Assembly: GCA_903952135.1 (NCBI GenBank)
Contig: CAJBER010000135.1
Location: 1-37,672 of the forward strand
Reading direction: 5' to 3'
Source of the DNA: an uncultured Algoriphagus sp.
Lineage (GTDB): Bacteria; Bacteroidota; Bacteroidia; Cytophagales; Cyclobacteriaceae
Length of the DNA stretch: 37,672 nucleotides
The position numbers were made by a program, and so were the translations under genes. Positions 24,742 to 31,070 of the stretch are shown here, in pieces (position 1 is the stretch's first letter; every line of letters starts with the position of its first letter). The notes below the pieces were generated by a model. It made no database searches, had not been told where the DNA came from, and saw nothing but the letters and a program-made list of their open reading frames with translations.

Positions 24742-25404
24742 TTAAGGTAATTCTTTGATTTTGATATTTCGAAATCGGACCAAGTCTCCATGGCCCAAAA
24801 ATCCAATATGTCCTCGGCTACGGGTTAGCCCTGGATGTTCTTTCTTGTCGAGCGTGCCGGATTGGCTCGCTTCTAGGTAGTTGCCTTCCAATATCACCTC
24901 TCCATTCAAGATTACGGTGACATAAGGATGATTAATGCGTACCTCCTGCTGATTCCATTCCCCAGTTGGACTCAAGAAGCCCCGCTTGGCTGACATTACT
25001 CCGTACAGGGAACCGTGGTATTGGTAGGTTTGAAGGCCTGCATACTTCTCGGCTTCATTGTCCAAAATCTGGAATTCTTTGCCTACGTATGCTGCATCCC
25101 CTTCCAAAGGCGCATGAATTCCTAAGCCATTATTTGCTCCAGGAGTGAGTTGAAATTCAAAACGAAGGATGAAATTTCCATATTCCTTCTCGGTGTATAG
25201 ATTTCCTCCTCCCCCGCCTTTGGGTTCGATGACGATCATCCCCTCTTTGACGAGGTAGGAACTTTTGTTGCCCACCCATCCTGTCAAACTTTGTCCATCA
25301 AATAGGGAAACAAAACCGGCTTCCTGGGCTTGTAATGAACCTACGGAAAGGCTAAAGAACAGCGCAAGTACAACCCAAAAGGTGCGTAGGAGTAGTAATT
25401 TCAT
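24742..25404 (-). CDS. DUF1080 protein, 3-keto-disaccharide hydrolase-like
   Basis: A 220-residue exported protein with a signal peptide (MKLLLLRTFWVVLALFFSLS, then a VGSLQAQ cleavage region). The rest is a DUF1080 jelly-roll domain: FVSLFDGQSLTGWVGN, FILRFEFQLTPGANNGLGIH and HIGFLGHGDLVRFRNIKIK are hallmarks. Recent work assigns many DUF1080 proteins to cleavage of 3-keto glycosides. It is the first gene of a two-gene unit with the Gfo/Idh/MocA oxidoreductase, so both probably act on the same sugar in the periplasm. A TTG five codons upstream was rejected because the signal peptide starts at ATG 25404. Confidence 0.9.
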   Translation of the reverse strand: MKLLLLRTFWVVLALFFSLSVGSLQAQEAGFVSLFDGQSLTGWVGNKSSYLVKEGMIVIEPKGGGGGNLYTEKEYGNFILRFEFQLTPGANNGLGIHAPLEGDAAYVGKEFQILDNEAEKYAGLQTYQYHGSLYGVMSAKRGFLSPTGEWNQQEVRINHPYVTVILNGEVILEGNYLEASQSGTLDKKEHPGLTRSRGHIGFLGHGDLVRFRNIKIKELP

Positions 25405-25430
25405 AGCAGATGACGCCAAAACGGCTTATA

Positions 25431-25438
25431 CAAATCTA
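25431..25438 (-). promoter_or_regulatory. -7 element of the DUF1080/oxidoreductase operon
   Basis: The minus strand reads TAGATTTG, a perfect TAnnTTTG match, 26 bases above the DUF1080 start codon. No good -33 box was seen. Confidence 0.45.
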
Positions 25439-25546
25439 AAAGAGTTCTTCAATTTTTCGCCCCCTTTTATCAAAAATCAACGACTGGAATTGAAAATTAA
25501 TGGCGGGCTTTGAATTCCTTAAATGGCTTCCACTAAAATAATCCCC

Positions 25547-25554
25547 TATTTTTG
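25547..25554 (+). promoter_or_regulatory. -7 element upstream of the MsrAB gene
   Basis: TATTTTTG matches TAnnTTTG exactly, 8 bases before the upstream ORF and 76 before the MsrAB start. No -33 box at usual spacing. Confidence 0.45.
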
Positions 25555-25562
25555 AAACAGCC

Positions 25563-25634
25563 ATGCCTGATTTCGTGTTGAAAGATTGTCACCGGCAGGC
25601 ATTTCAAATACTGCTCGGAAATCCTTGGAAATGA
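25563..25634 (+). CDS. Candidate 23-residue upstream ORF (leader peptide)
   Basis: An ATG-initiated frame encoding MPDFVLKDCHRQAFQILLGN plus three residues, placed between the -7 element and the MsrAB gene. Its TGA stop overlaps the MsrAB ATG in an ATGA arrangement, typical of translational coupling. Its first bases (ATGCCTG, 25563-25569) are complementary to CAGGCAT (25596-25602) within the same ORF. No known family. Confidence 0.35.
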   Translation: MPDFVLKDCHRQAFQILLGNPWK

Positions 25635-26740
25635 AAATTAACTCAAAATTTAGCTATCCCATGTTCGCATTGATTACCTCACTTTTCCTTGCTTGTAGCG
25701 GGGGACCTAATGCCTCAACTGAAACCCAAAATACAGCAGCAGAAGAATCTCCAAAAGAAGTTTTTTCCGAATCCCAACAGGTTGCCACCTTTGCGGGCGG
25801 TTGCTTTTGGTGTGTAGAAGCTCCTTTTGAGGACTTAGATGGAGTCATTTCAGTGGTTTCTGGCTATGCGGGTGGAAAGGAAAAAAATCCTACCTACGGA
25901 GAAGTAGCAGGAGGCAAAACCTCTCACCGCGAATCCGTACAAATTACCTTTGACCCTGAAGTCATCAGTTACGCTGAACTTGTAGATATTTTCTGGCAAA
26001 CCTACGATCCTACGGACGTGGGTGGCTCATTTTTTGATCGAGGAACTCAATACGAGTCCGCCATTTTCTTTCATAACGACCAGCAAAAAAAGGTAGCGGA
26101 AGAGAGTAAAAAGCGATTGGATCAATCCAAACGGTTCTCCAAGCCTGTAGCCACTCCTATCATCAAGTTTACGAATTTCTATCCTGCGGAAGATTACCAT
26201 CAGGATTACTACAAAAAGAGCCCTCAAGATTACTATGCGTACCGCAAAGGCTCTGGAAGAGATGCATTTATTCAGAAGCACTGGCCTGAGCTAAGTACCA
26301 AAAAATACCCAGCTCCATCCAAAGGAGAACTCAAAAAAGAGTTGGATGAGTTGCAATACGAGGTGACCATGGAAGGTGCTACCGAATTTGCCTTCAACAA
26401 CGCCTACAACGGAAATAAGGAAGATGGCATCTATGTTTGTGTGGTAACAGGTGCTCCCCTATTTAGCTCCAAGGATAAATACGAATCAGGCTCAGGATGG
26501 CCGAGCTTTACCAAACCCATTGATGCACGCGTAATTGATAAGCCTGTGGATCGTACGCTGGGAATGCTTCGCGTAGAAGTGCGTAGTAAGCTTGGAAACT
26601 CCCACTTAGGGCATGTTTTCAACGATGGCCCTGCTCCTACAGGGTTGCGCTACTGCATGAATTCCGCAGCCATGAAGTTTATTCCCAAATCAGAAATGCA
26701 AGCTGCAGGTTACAGAGACTACCTCTGGGTGGTAGACTAA
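25631..26740 (+). CDS. msrAB: MsrA-MsrB fusion lipoprotein (methionine sulfoxide reductase)
   Basis: A 369-residue bifunctional enzyme that reduces both S- and R-methionine sulfoxide in envelope proteins. A lipobox (LTSLFLAC-like, ITSLFLAC) puts the lipidated Cys at residue 22. MsrA follows with GGCFWC (catalytic Cys58), then MsrB with GSGWPSFTKPID, NSHLGHVFNDGP and catalytic Cys342 in RYCMNSAAM. The two CxxC zinc motifs of many MsrB proteins are absent: the positions read CVVT and RSKLGNS. Start at ATG 25631 rather than an upstream TTG, because the lipoprotein signal begins there. A 23-residue ORF overlaps its start. Confidence 0.95.
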   Translation: MKINSKFSYPMFALITSLFLACSGGPNASTETQNTAAEESPKEVFSESQQVATFAGGCFWCVEAPFEDLDGVISVVSGYAGGKEKNPTYGEVAGGKTSHRESVQITFDPEVISYAELVDIFWQTYDPTDVGGSFFDRGTQYESAIFFHNDQQKKVAEESKKRLDQSKRFSKPVATPIIKFTNFYPAEDYHQDYYKKSPQDYYAYRKGSGRDAFIQKHWPELSTKKYPAPSKGELKKELDELQYEVTMEGATEFAFNNAYNGNKEDGIYVCVVTGAPLFSSKDKYESGSGWPSFTKPIDARVIDKPVDRTLGMLRVEVRSKLGNSHLGHVFNDGPAPTGLRYCMNSAAMKFIPKSEMQAAGYRDYLWVVD

Positions 26741-26763
26741 TTCAAAACCAATCAACGATTGAT

Positions 26764-27372
26764 TTAACCGATCAATTTGCGAAAAGTAAGGTTGATTCGA
26801 GGAGCCAATACCTTCTTGGTTTTGGGAAGCTGATGTTCCCAGAAATGCTGACTTTCTCCCCCCATGAGCAAAAGACTTCCATGCGAAAGTTCAAGGCTCA
26901 ATTTGGGTTCCTTTTTTCCGTAGGGTCGCAATTGAAAAGATCGGGTAGCTCCAAAGGTCAGCGAAGCTATTGTTGGATTCTTTCCCAAGACAGGTTCATT
27001 ATCTCTATGCCAACCCATACTATCCTGACCGTCACGGTAATAATTGCAGAGCACATGCGTAAACTCCTGTTGGGTAAAGGCTTGCAAACGGTTCTTGATT
27101 AGTTCTAGCTCTTCGGTGAAAGGTGATGCTTCCATCGAAATCCCTGAGTACCCATACGGCACCTTAGGATCCCCATACAGCGCAGTTAGTCGTGGTTGAA
27201 GCACTTGCTTACCAAACATCCAGATCGGTTCCTGCTGCCAGGCTAAACGATCTTGAAGCACCTGAAAAAATCCATCTGCTTCTTTCATCGAAAAAAAGTT
27301 GGGATGGAAAGTTACTTCCCCTTGAAATGGAAGCAGGTTTCTGGATTCCTGTGGTAGAAGTGAATACTGCAT
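26764..27372 (-). CDS. AlkB-like 2-oxoglutarate-dependent dioxygenase
   Basis: A 202-residue Fe(II)/2-oxoglutarate dioxygenase of the AlkB family (ALKBH2/3-like), which removes alkyl groups from DNA or RNA bases. The iron ligands are His and Asp in GWHRDNE and His in FWEHQLPK; the 2-oxoglutarate-binding arginines lie in PRINLTFRK. PYGYSGISMEASPFTEEL and NYYRDGQDSMGWH are also typical. Start set at ATG 27372. It converges with the MsrAB gene, 23 bases apart, and lies 71 bases after the Dabb gene on the same strand. Both repair oxidative or alkylation damage, which may be coincidence. Confidence 0.9.
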   Translation of the reverse strand: MQYSLLPQESRNLLPFQGEVTFHPNFFSMKEADGFFQVLQDRLAWQQEPIWMFGKQVLQPRLTALYGDPKVPYGYSGISMEASPFTEELELIKNRLQAFTQQEFTHVLCNYYRDGQDSMGWHRDNEPVLGKNPTIASLTFGATRSFQLRPYGKKEPKLSLELSHGSLLLMGGESQHFWEHQLPKTKKVLAPRINLTFRKLIG

Positions 27373-27384
27373 AGGGATCAACTC

Positions 27385-27415
27385 GTCTTCAAGTCAACTA
27401 GTTTAACGCGAAGAC
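27385..27415. repeat. Inverted repeat upstream of the AlkB-like gene
   Basis: GTCTTC (27385-27390) and GAAGAC (27410-27415) flank the palindrome AACTAGTT (27396-27403). The nested symmetry sits 13 bases above the AlkB-like start and could be an operator or a leader hairpin. Confidence 0.35.
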
Positions 27416-27427
27416 AAGTGGTTATTT

Positions 27428-27445
27428 AAACCAAGGAATTGGTTT
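27428..27445. terminator. Hairpin at the end of the Dabb gene
   Basis: AAACCAA (27428-27434) pairs with TTGGTTT (27439-27445) around GGAA; the Dabb stop codon overlaps the stem. The T-tract (ATTTTTT) is on the plus strand only, so its value as a minus-strand terminator is doubtful. Confidence 0.35.
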
Positions 27446-27878
27446 ATTTTTTGGTCCAATAATCGATCACCGTCACCTTATCCAAATGTGGGCCTAGAAG
27501 TCCCACAAACTCCTGATGCGCAGGATGTGGAATGTAAGCATCGCGATCTGCATCGGAATGAAAAGTGACCGTGAACGCATGAGTCAATCCTTGGTTGAGT
27601 CCTTCCGGGCTAGAGTTGACACCCCACTCAAAGCCTTTAATTTCAGAGATTTTTCCAGGAAGTGCTTGAAAGGCAGCGACTATCTTATCCACATCTTCAG
27701 GGGAGGAAGTTGCTTTAAATCCAAACAAAACCACATGGCGAAGTACAGAATCAGGCATGACAGGGGTATTTAGGTTGGTTTGTGATAGAGAACTTGAGTC
27801 AGTAGCTTCTTCGGCTTGCTTTGGAGCACAAGAAAGTACCAGTAAAAATACAAATAGGTAGATTGGGTAAATTTTCAT
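27444..27878 (-). CDS. Dabb family lipoprotein
   Basis: A 144-residue protein with a lipoprotein signal (MKIYPIYLFVFLLVLSC, lipidated Cys17) and a Dabb (stress-responsive alpha/beta barrel) domain: RHVVLFGFKATSSPEDVDKI, then a conserved FEWGVNSSPEGLNQGLTHAF and YIPHPAHQEFV. Dabb domains dimerise into a barrel; in bacteria their role is usually unknown. The start was set at ATG 27878 instead of an in-frame codon 15 residues upstream, because the signal peptide begins there. The gene following on the same strand encodes the AlkB-like dioxygenase. Confidence 0.88.
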   Translation of the reverse strand: MKIYPIYLFVFLLVLSCAPKQAEEATDSSSLSQTNLNTPVMPDSVLRHVVLFGFKATSSPEDVDKIVAAFQALPGKISEIKGFEWGVNSSPEGLNQGLTHAFTVTFHSDADRDAYIPHPAHQEFVGLLGPHLDKVTVIDYWTKK

Positions 27879-27977
27879 AGCAAGTAGGTTAGTGAAGGGC
27901 GAATTAAACTTCAGACACTTCAAATTAGCTGAAAGTGTAAGCTAAAGCTAAGCTTCTCTTTTGAAAAAAGGAAATAA

Positions 27978-28011
27978 AAAATCCCCGAACGATGAATCGC
28001 CCGGGGATTTT
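27978..28011 (-). terminator. Terminator of the cold-adaptation operon
   Basis: AAAATCCCCG (27978-27987) pairs with CGGGGATTTT (28002-28011), with a small inner hairpin CGA/TCG in the loop. It lies 19 bases past the CspA stop codon and is followed on the minus strand by T-rich sequence. Confidence 0.88.
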
Positions 28012-28030
28012 ACCTCAAGGGTAGTTGTGA

Positions 28031-28225
28031 TTACTTAACCACTTTTACGTTAACGGCATTGATGCCTTTTTTTCCTTGTACTAGTTCGTAAACCACTTTG
28101 TCATTTTCACGGATTTCGTGTACCAATCCAGTGTGGTGAACGAATACGTCCTCACTGTTATCAGATGGGGTAATGAATCCAAAGCCTTTGGTTGTGTTAA
28201 AGAATTTTACTGTTCCTTCATTCAT
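28031..28225 (-). CDS. cspA: CspA-type cold-shock protein
   Basis: A 64-residue cold-shock domain protein, an RNA chaperone that melts structured mRNA. RNP1 is KGFGFI (residues 13-18) and RNP2 is VFVHH (27-31); the protein begins MNEGTVKFFNTTKGFGF. Its ATG lies inside the end of the upstream small gene: ATGAATGA contains both the CspA start and the upstream stop, an 8-base overlap. It is the last gene of the desaturase-helicase unit, before a strong terminator. Expression therefore depends on coupling with the gene above, unless an internal promoter exists. Confidence 0.95.
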   Translation of the reverse strand: MNEGTVKFFNTTKGFGFITPSDNSEDVFVHHTGLVHEIRENDKVVYELVQGKKGINAVNVKVVK

Positions 28226-28478
28226 GATTTTTGAAATTTTGATTGTTTTTTACTCGGTTTTGATTTGATTGATTTGAAATAAATTTTTTCTCTACAGGTG
28301 GTTCTGGAGGAGTAGCTGAGATATTCCCGAATTCATCCACATAAGCGATCATATTGTCTAGACTTCCGTCTTTAGGTTGTCCTTTTCGCTCTAGTTTCTT
28401 TTCAAGTTTATCTTTCTGCTTTCTCTTTTTTAGTTCCGCCTTCTGTTTTTTGATAAATGTGTTTTGATTTTTTGACAT
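28218..28478 (-). CDS. Small charged protein upstream of CspA
   Basis: An 86-residue protein with a very basic helical N-terminal half (KKQKAELKKRKQKDKLEKKL), a conserved centre GSLDNMIAYVDEFGNISATP and a disordered Asn/Gln/Lys-rich tail. From memory, a similar N-terminal extension (ending in a MIAYVDEFGN-like motif) is fused to a cold-shock domain in many Bacteroidota proteins of about 150 residues. Here the two parts are separate cistrons in different frames with an 8-base overlap. It starts 9 bases after the helicase stop. An RNA-binding accessory role is inferred. Confidence 0.8.
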   Translation of the reverse strand: MSKNQNTFIKKQKAELKKRKQKDKLEKKLERKGQPKDGSLDNMIAYVDEFGNISATPPEPPVEKKFISNQSNQNRVKNNQNFKNHE

Positions 28479-28487
28479 GCAAGTGGT

Positions 28488-29681
28488 TTAGTTTACAAAT
28501 GTGATGGCATGGCCTACTTTACCGGCTCTACCCGTTCTTCCGATACGATGGATGTAAGCATCCATGGTCATCGGTAGCTGATAATTGATCACATGGCTCA
28601 CATCAGCTACATCGATCCCTCTGGCAGCAACGTCAGTAGCCACCAACACCCGGATGTCCCCACTCTTGAATTCTTCGATCATTCTATTTCGAAAATTCTG
28701 GGACTTATCTCCGTGAATCTGACCGGCTTTGATACCGGCTTGAATTAATTTTTTAGCCAATCGATCGGCTAATCTTTTGGTTTCAGTGAATAAAATCACC
28801 TTTTCCAAATCTGGGTTGGCAAACAAATCTGCCAGCACCTCAAACTTATCTTGACCTTCGGGTACCCGAATGGTTTGTTGTTCAATGTTCTCGTTGGTAG
28901 TCGCTCCCGTAGAAACTTTCACCTCTACCGGATTGGACAATAAGCCATCGATTAACTTTTTCTGTCCTGGTTCTAACGTAGCGGAGAACAAAAGAGTTTG
29001 GTCTCTAGCTCCAATTCTATTGACTAATTTGTTGACATCTAGCACAAAGCCCATGTCCAACATTCGGTCAAATTCATCCAACACAAGCGTATTGACTTTT
29101 CTAAGGTCCAATACACGGCGATCTGAAAGGTCTAAAAGCCTTCCTGGAGTGCCTACGATCACTTGAAGCTTACGCTCCAACTTAGGTAGATCCGAGTTGA
29201 TATTGGTTCCGCCAATGAAGGTAGCTGAGTACAAGTTCATGCCTGTGGTTAGGCTTTTAAACTCCTCTTCGATTTGAAGGGCTAGCTCACGAGTAGGGGT
29301 CACGACCAATGCCGTGTAATTCCGAGGATCTTTGAGCGCATGCTCAATGATCGGAATCAAAAAGGCAGCAGTCTTACCCGATCCTGTCTTTGAAATCGCC
29401 ATCACGTCTCTTCCATGTAGAAGTGGCTCGATGGATTGTTCCTGAATCGTAGTAAGGGTTTGGTAGCCTTTGGCTAAAATATTTTGAAGTAACTTGGCGC
29501 TTAGGCCTAGTTCAGCAAATGATTTTTCGGTACGGAATCCTTCCTGTCCACTTGGCTGTGCTTTCTTCACAAATAGCCTTGGGTCAAGGGTAGACTCTTT
29601 CTTTTTCACCTGTCTTCGATCGGGATTTGCACCTCGAGCTGGAGCAGATGACTTGGTATTCTTCTTGGTAAATTGATTCAT
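28488..29681 (-). CDS. DEAD-box RNA helicase
   Basis: A 397-residue ATP-dependent RNA helicase. Motifs in order: Q motif (SFAELGLSAKLLQNI and TIQEQSI), I (ISKTGSGKT), Ia (PTRELALQ), GG/Ib (VGTPGR), II (VLDEFD rather than DEAD), III (SAT), V (ATDVAARGID) and VI (HRIGRTGRAG). The N-terminal 50 residues are basic. The protein ends at HAITFVN, directly after motif VI, so the C-terminal extension of relatives such as CsdA/RhlE is missing. It starts 9 bases after the desaturase stop and precedes the CspA pair, fitting a role in cold-stabilised RNA unwinding and ribosome assembly. Confidence 0.94.
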   Translation of the reverse strand: MNQFTKKNTKSSAPARGANPDRRQVKKKESTLDPRLFVKKAQPSGQEGFRTEKSFAELGLSAKLLQNILAKGYQTLTTIQEQSIEPLLHGRDVMAISKTGSGKTAAFLIPIIEHALKDPRNYTALVVTPTRELALQIEEEFKSLTTGMNLYSATFIGGTNINSDLPKLERKLQVIVGTPGRLLDLSDRRVLDLRKVNTLVLDEFDRMLDMGFVLDVNKLVNRIGARDQTLLFSATLEPGQKKLIDGLLSNPVEVKVSTGATTNENIEQQTIRVPEGQDKFEVLADLFANPDLEKVILFTETKRLADRLAKKLIQAGIKAGQIHGDKSQNFRNRMIEEFKSGDIRVLVATDVAARGIDVADVSHVINYQLPMTMDAYIHRIGRTGRAGKVGHAITFVN

Positions 29682-29690
29682 AAGTTGGTT

Positions 29691-30791
29691 TTAGGCTTTA
29701 ACAGGCTGCATTTCGAGGCGACCGAGTTGGTACAGCATCTTAGCATGGGCCTTCAAAGCATCAAAAAATGTCTTTTTTGTATAGTAAGGAATATTGTATT
29801 CTGCAGCGGTTGCTTTCACAATCGGAGCAATGTTTCGGTAATGTACGTGGCAGATATCCGGAAACAAATGGTGTTCAACTTGGTAATTCAAGCCTCCAAT
29901 CATCCAAGAGAATAGCGGGCTATTTTCAGAATAATTCGATGTAGTGGCTAATTGATGCAGCATGCGTTCTCCTTCCACAATACCATTTTCATTTGCCTGA
30001 GGAAATGATACTTCCGGCATGATGTGGGCTGTTTGAAACACAAGGGAAATGCTGAGTCCAGTAATAAAATGCAAGAGCAAAAACGCAAGCAAAATTGGAC
30101 CTACTCCAAAGGGAGAGAATGCAATTGGTAAACCAAGGATAAAGGCGTAGTACACCAGTTTCCAAGCAATGATTTTGAGAACTGAATTTCGGTACACGTT
30201 TTTACCCTTAAACAAACCCATTTTGTAGTAACGGTCAAATCGGATAAAATCTTTGGAGGTTACCCACGAAACAGTAGATAGGCCATAAAAAATCCAGGTG
30301 TACCAATGTTGAAATTCATGCATCTTGTTTTTCGGTGCATGAGGGGAAAATCGAAGGAAAAAAGGTGCATTGATGTCATCGTCCCCTTCCGGAATGTTGG
30401 TATAGGAATGATGCAATACATTGTGTTGTATTTTCCAAACCGTGGCATTGGCTCCTACTAGATTGAGGGTATAGCCAAGAAGCTTGTTGATTTTTGGATT
30501 TTGCGAATAGGTGCCGTGAATGGCATCATGCATGATTCCCATGCCAATCCCTGCCATACCAAAGCCGCTCATCACATAGCACGCAAATAGCTGCCAAGTT
30601 TGATCGAATAGGCCGATGCTTAGGAGAATGATGGGTAGGAAATACAGACCCAACATCACCACCGTCTTGAACTTCATTTCTGTATTCGCAAACTTGGTCT
30701 GCTGGGAAGAAGTGAAATAAGCGTTGACTCTGCTTCTTAGGGTAAGGGAGAATTCAGACAGGGCTGAATCGGAAAATCGAATGGTCTTAAT
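29691..30791 (-). CDS. Fatty acid desaturase, probable ATT start
   Basis: A membrane di-iron desaturase that introduces double bonds into acyl chains. The three histidine boxes are HDAIHG, HNVLHHSY and QVEHHLFP, with four or more membrane segments. The first ATG (30677) gives 328 residues, but the reading frame continues upstream, encoding family-like sequence: IKTIRFSDSALSEFSLTLRS, then RVNAYFTSS. Relatives begin MKT(I/V)KF at that point, where this gene has ATT (30789-30791), giving 366 residues, the usual length. Between ATT and the ATG there is no ATG, GTG or TTG, and the in-frame stop is at 30855-30857. It is the first gene of the cold operon. Confidence 0.85.
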   Translation of the reverse strand: MKTIRFSDSALSEFSLTLRSRVNAYFTSSQQTKFANTEMKFKTVVMLGLYFLPIILLSIGLFDQTWQLFACYVMSGFGMAGIGMGIMHDAIHGTYSQNPKINKLLGYTLNLVGANATVWKIQHNVLHHSYTNIPEGDDDINAPFFLRFSPHAPKNKMHEFQHWYTWIFYGLSTVSWVTSKDFIRFDRYYKMGLFKGKNVYRNSVLKIIAWKLVYYAFILGLPIAFSPFGVGPILLAFLLLHFITGLSISLVFQTAHIMPEVSFPQANENGIVEGERMLHQLATTSNYSENSPLFSWMIGGLNYQVEHHLFPDICHVHYRNIAPIVKATAAEYNIPYYTKKTFFDALKAHAKMLYQLGRLEMQPVKA

Positions 30792-30848
30792 GGGGTGATT
30801 ATTTTGGTAGGTACTGGTAAATCTGGGTTCTCTAAAGATTGTTAACTG

Positions 30849-30918
30849 CAGGTTTTAACTCAAAAAAGAAATCTCTTCTATCGAATTAAAAAAGTAGAAG
30901 AAAAAGAAGTAAAACCTG
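30849..30918 (-). repeat. Nested inverted repeats in the desaturase leader
   Basis: CAGGTTTTA (30849-30857) and TAAAACCTG (30910-30918) are a perfect 9-base inverted repeat. Nested inside, TCTTCTA (30874-30880) and TAGAAGA (30895-30901) form a 7-base pair that extends by two more with a G-U. As minus-strand RNA this gives a two-stem hairpin ending near the in-frame stop, about 58 bases before the ATT codon. It could be a thermosensor, attenuator or regulator site. Confidence 0.45.
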
Positions 30919-31017
30919 TGTTGGAGAACTCTTGATTTGCTACTTAGGGCAGGTGAATCGCCGATGCTAAACTTGATAACAAGTATCGAAAACATTTTTC
31001 CGACAAACAAATGTGAG

Positions 31018-31056
31018 CCATTTAAATGGGAATTCCTAATAAATGAGGCGATTAGG
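31018..31056. repeat. Palindrome and hairpin after the porin gene
   Basis: CCATTTAAATGG (31018-31029) is a perfect 12-base palindrome. Next to it CCTAAT (31035-31040) and ATTAGG (31051-31056) form a stem with a ten-base loop. They follow the porin stop codon by 15 bases; without a T-tract they are a doubtful terminator and could be a binding site. Confidence 0.4.
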
Positions 31057-31070
31057 TATTTTCGAAGCGT

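Noticed and set aside
26750-26775. Small hairpins between the msrAB and AlkB-like genes
   Set aside because: AATCAA/TTGATT and TTGAT/ATCAA are short, mutually exclusive and without T-tracts, so I do not call a terminator.
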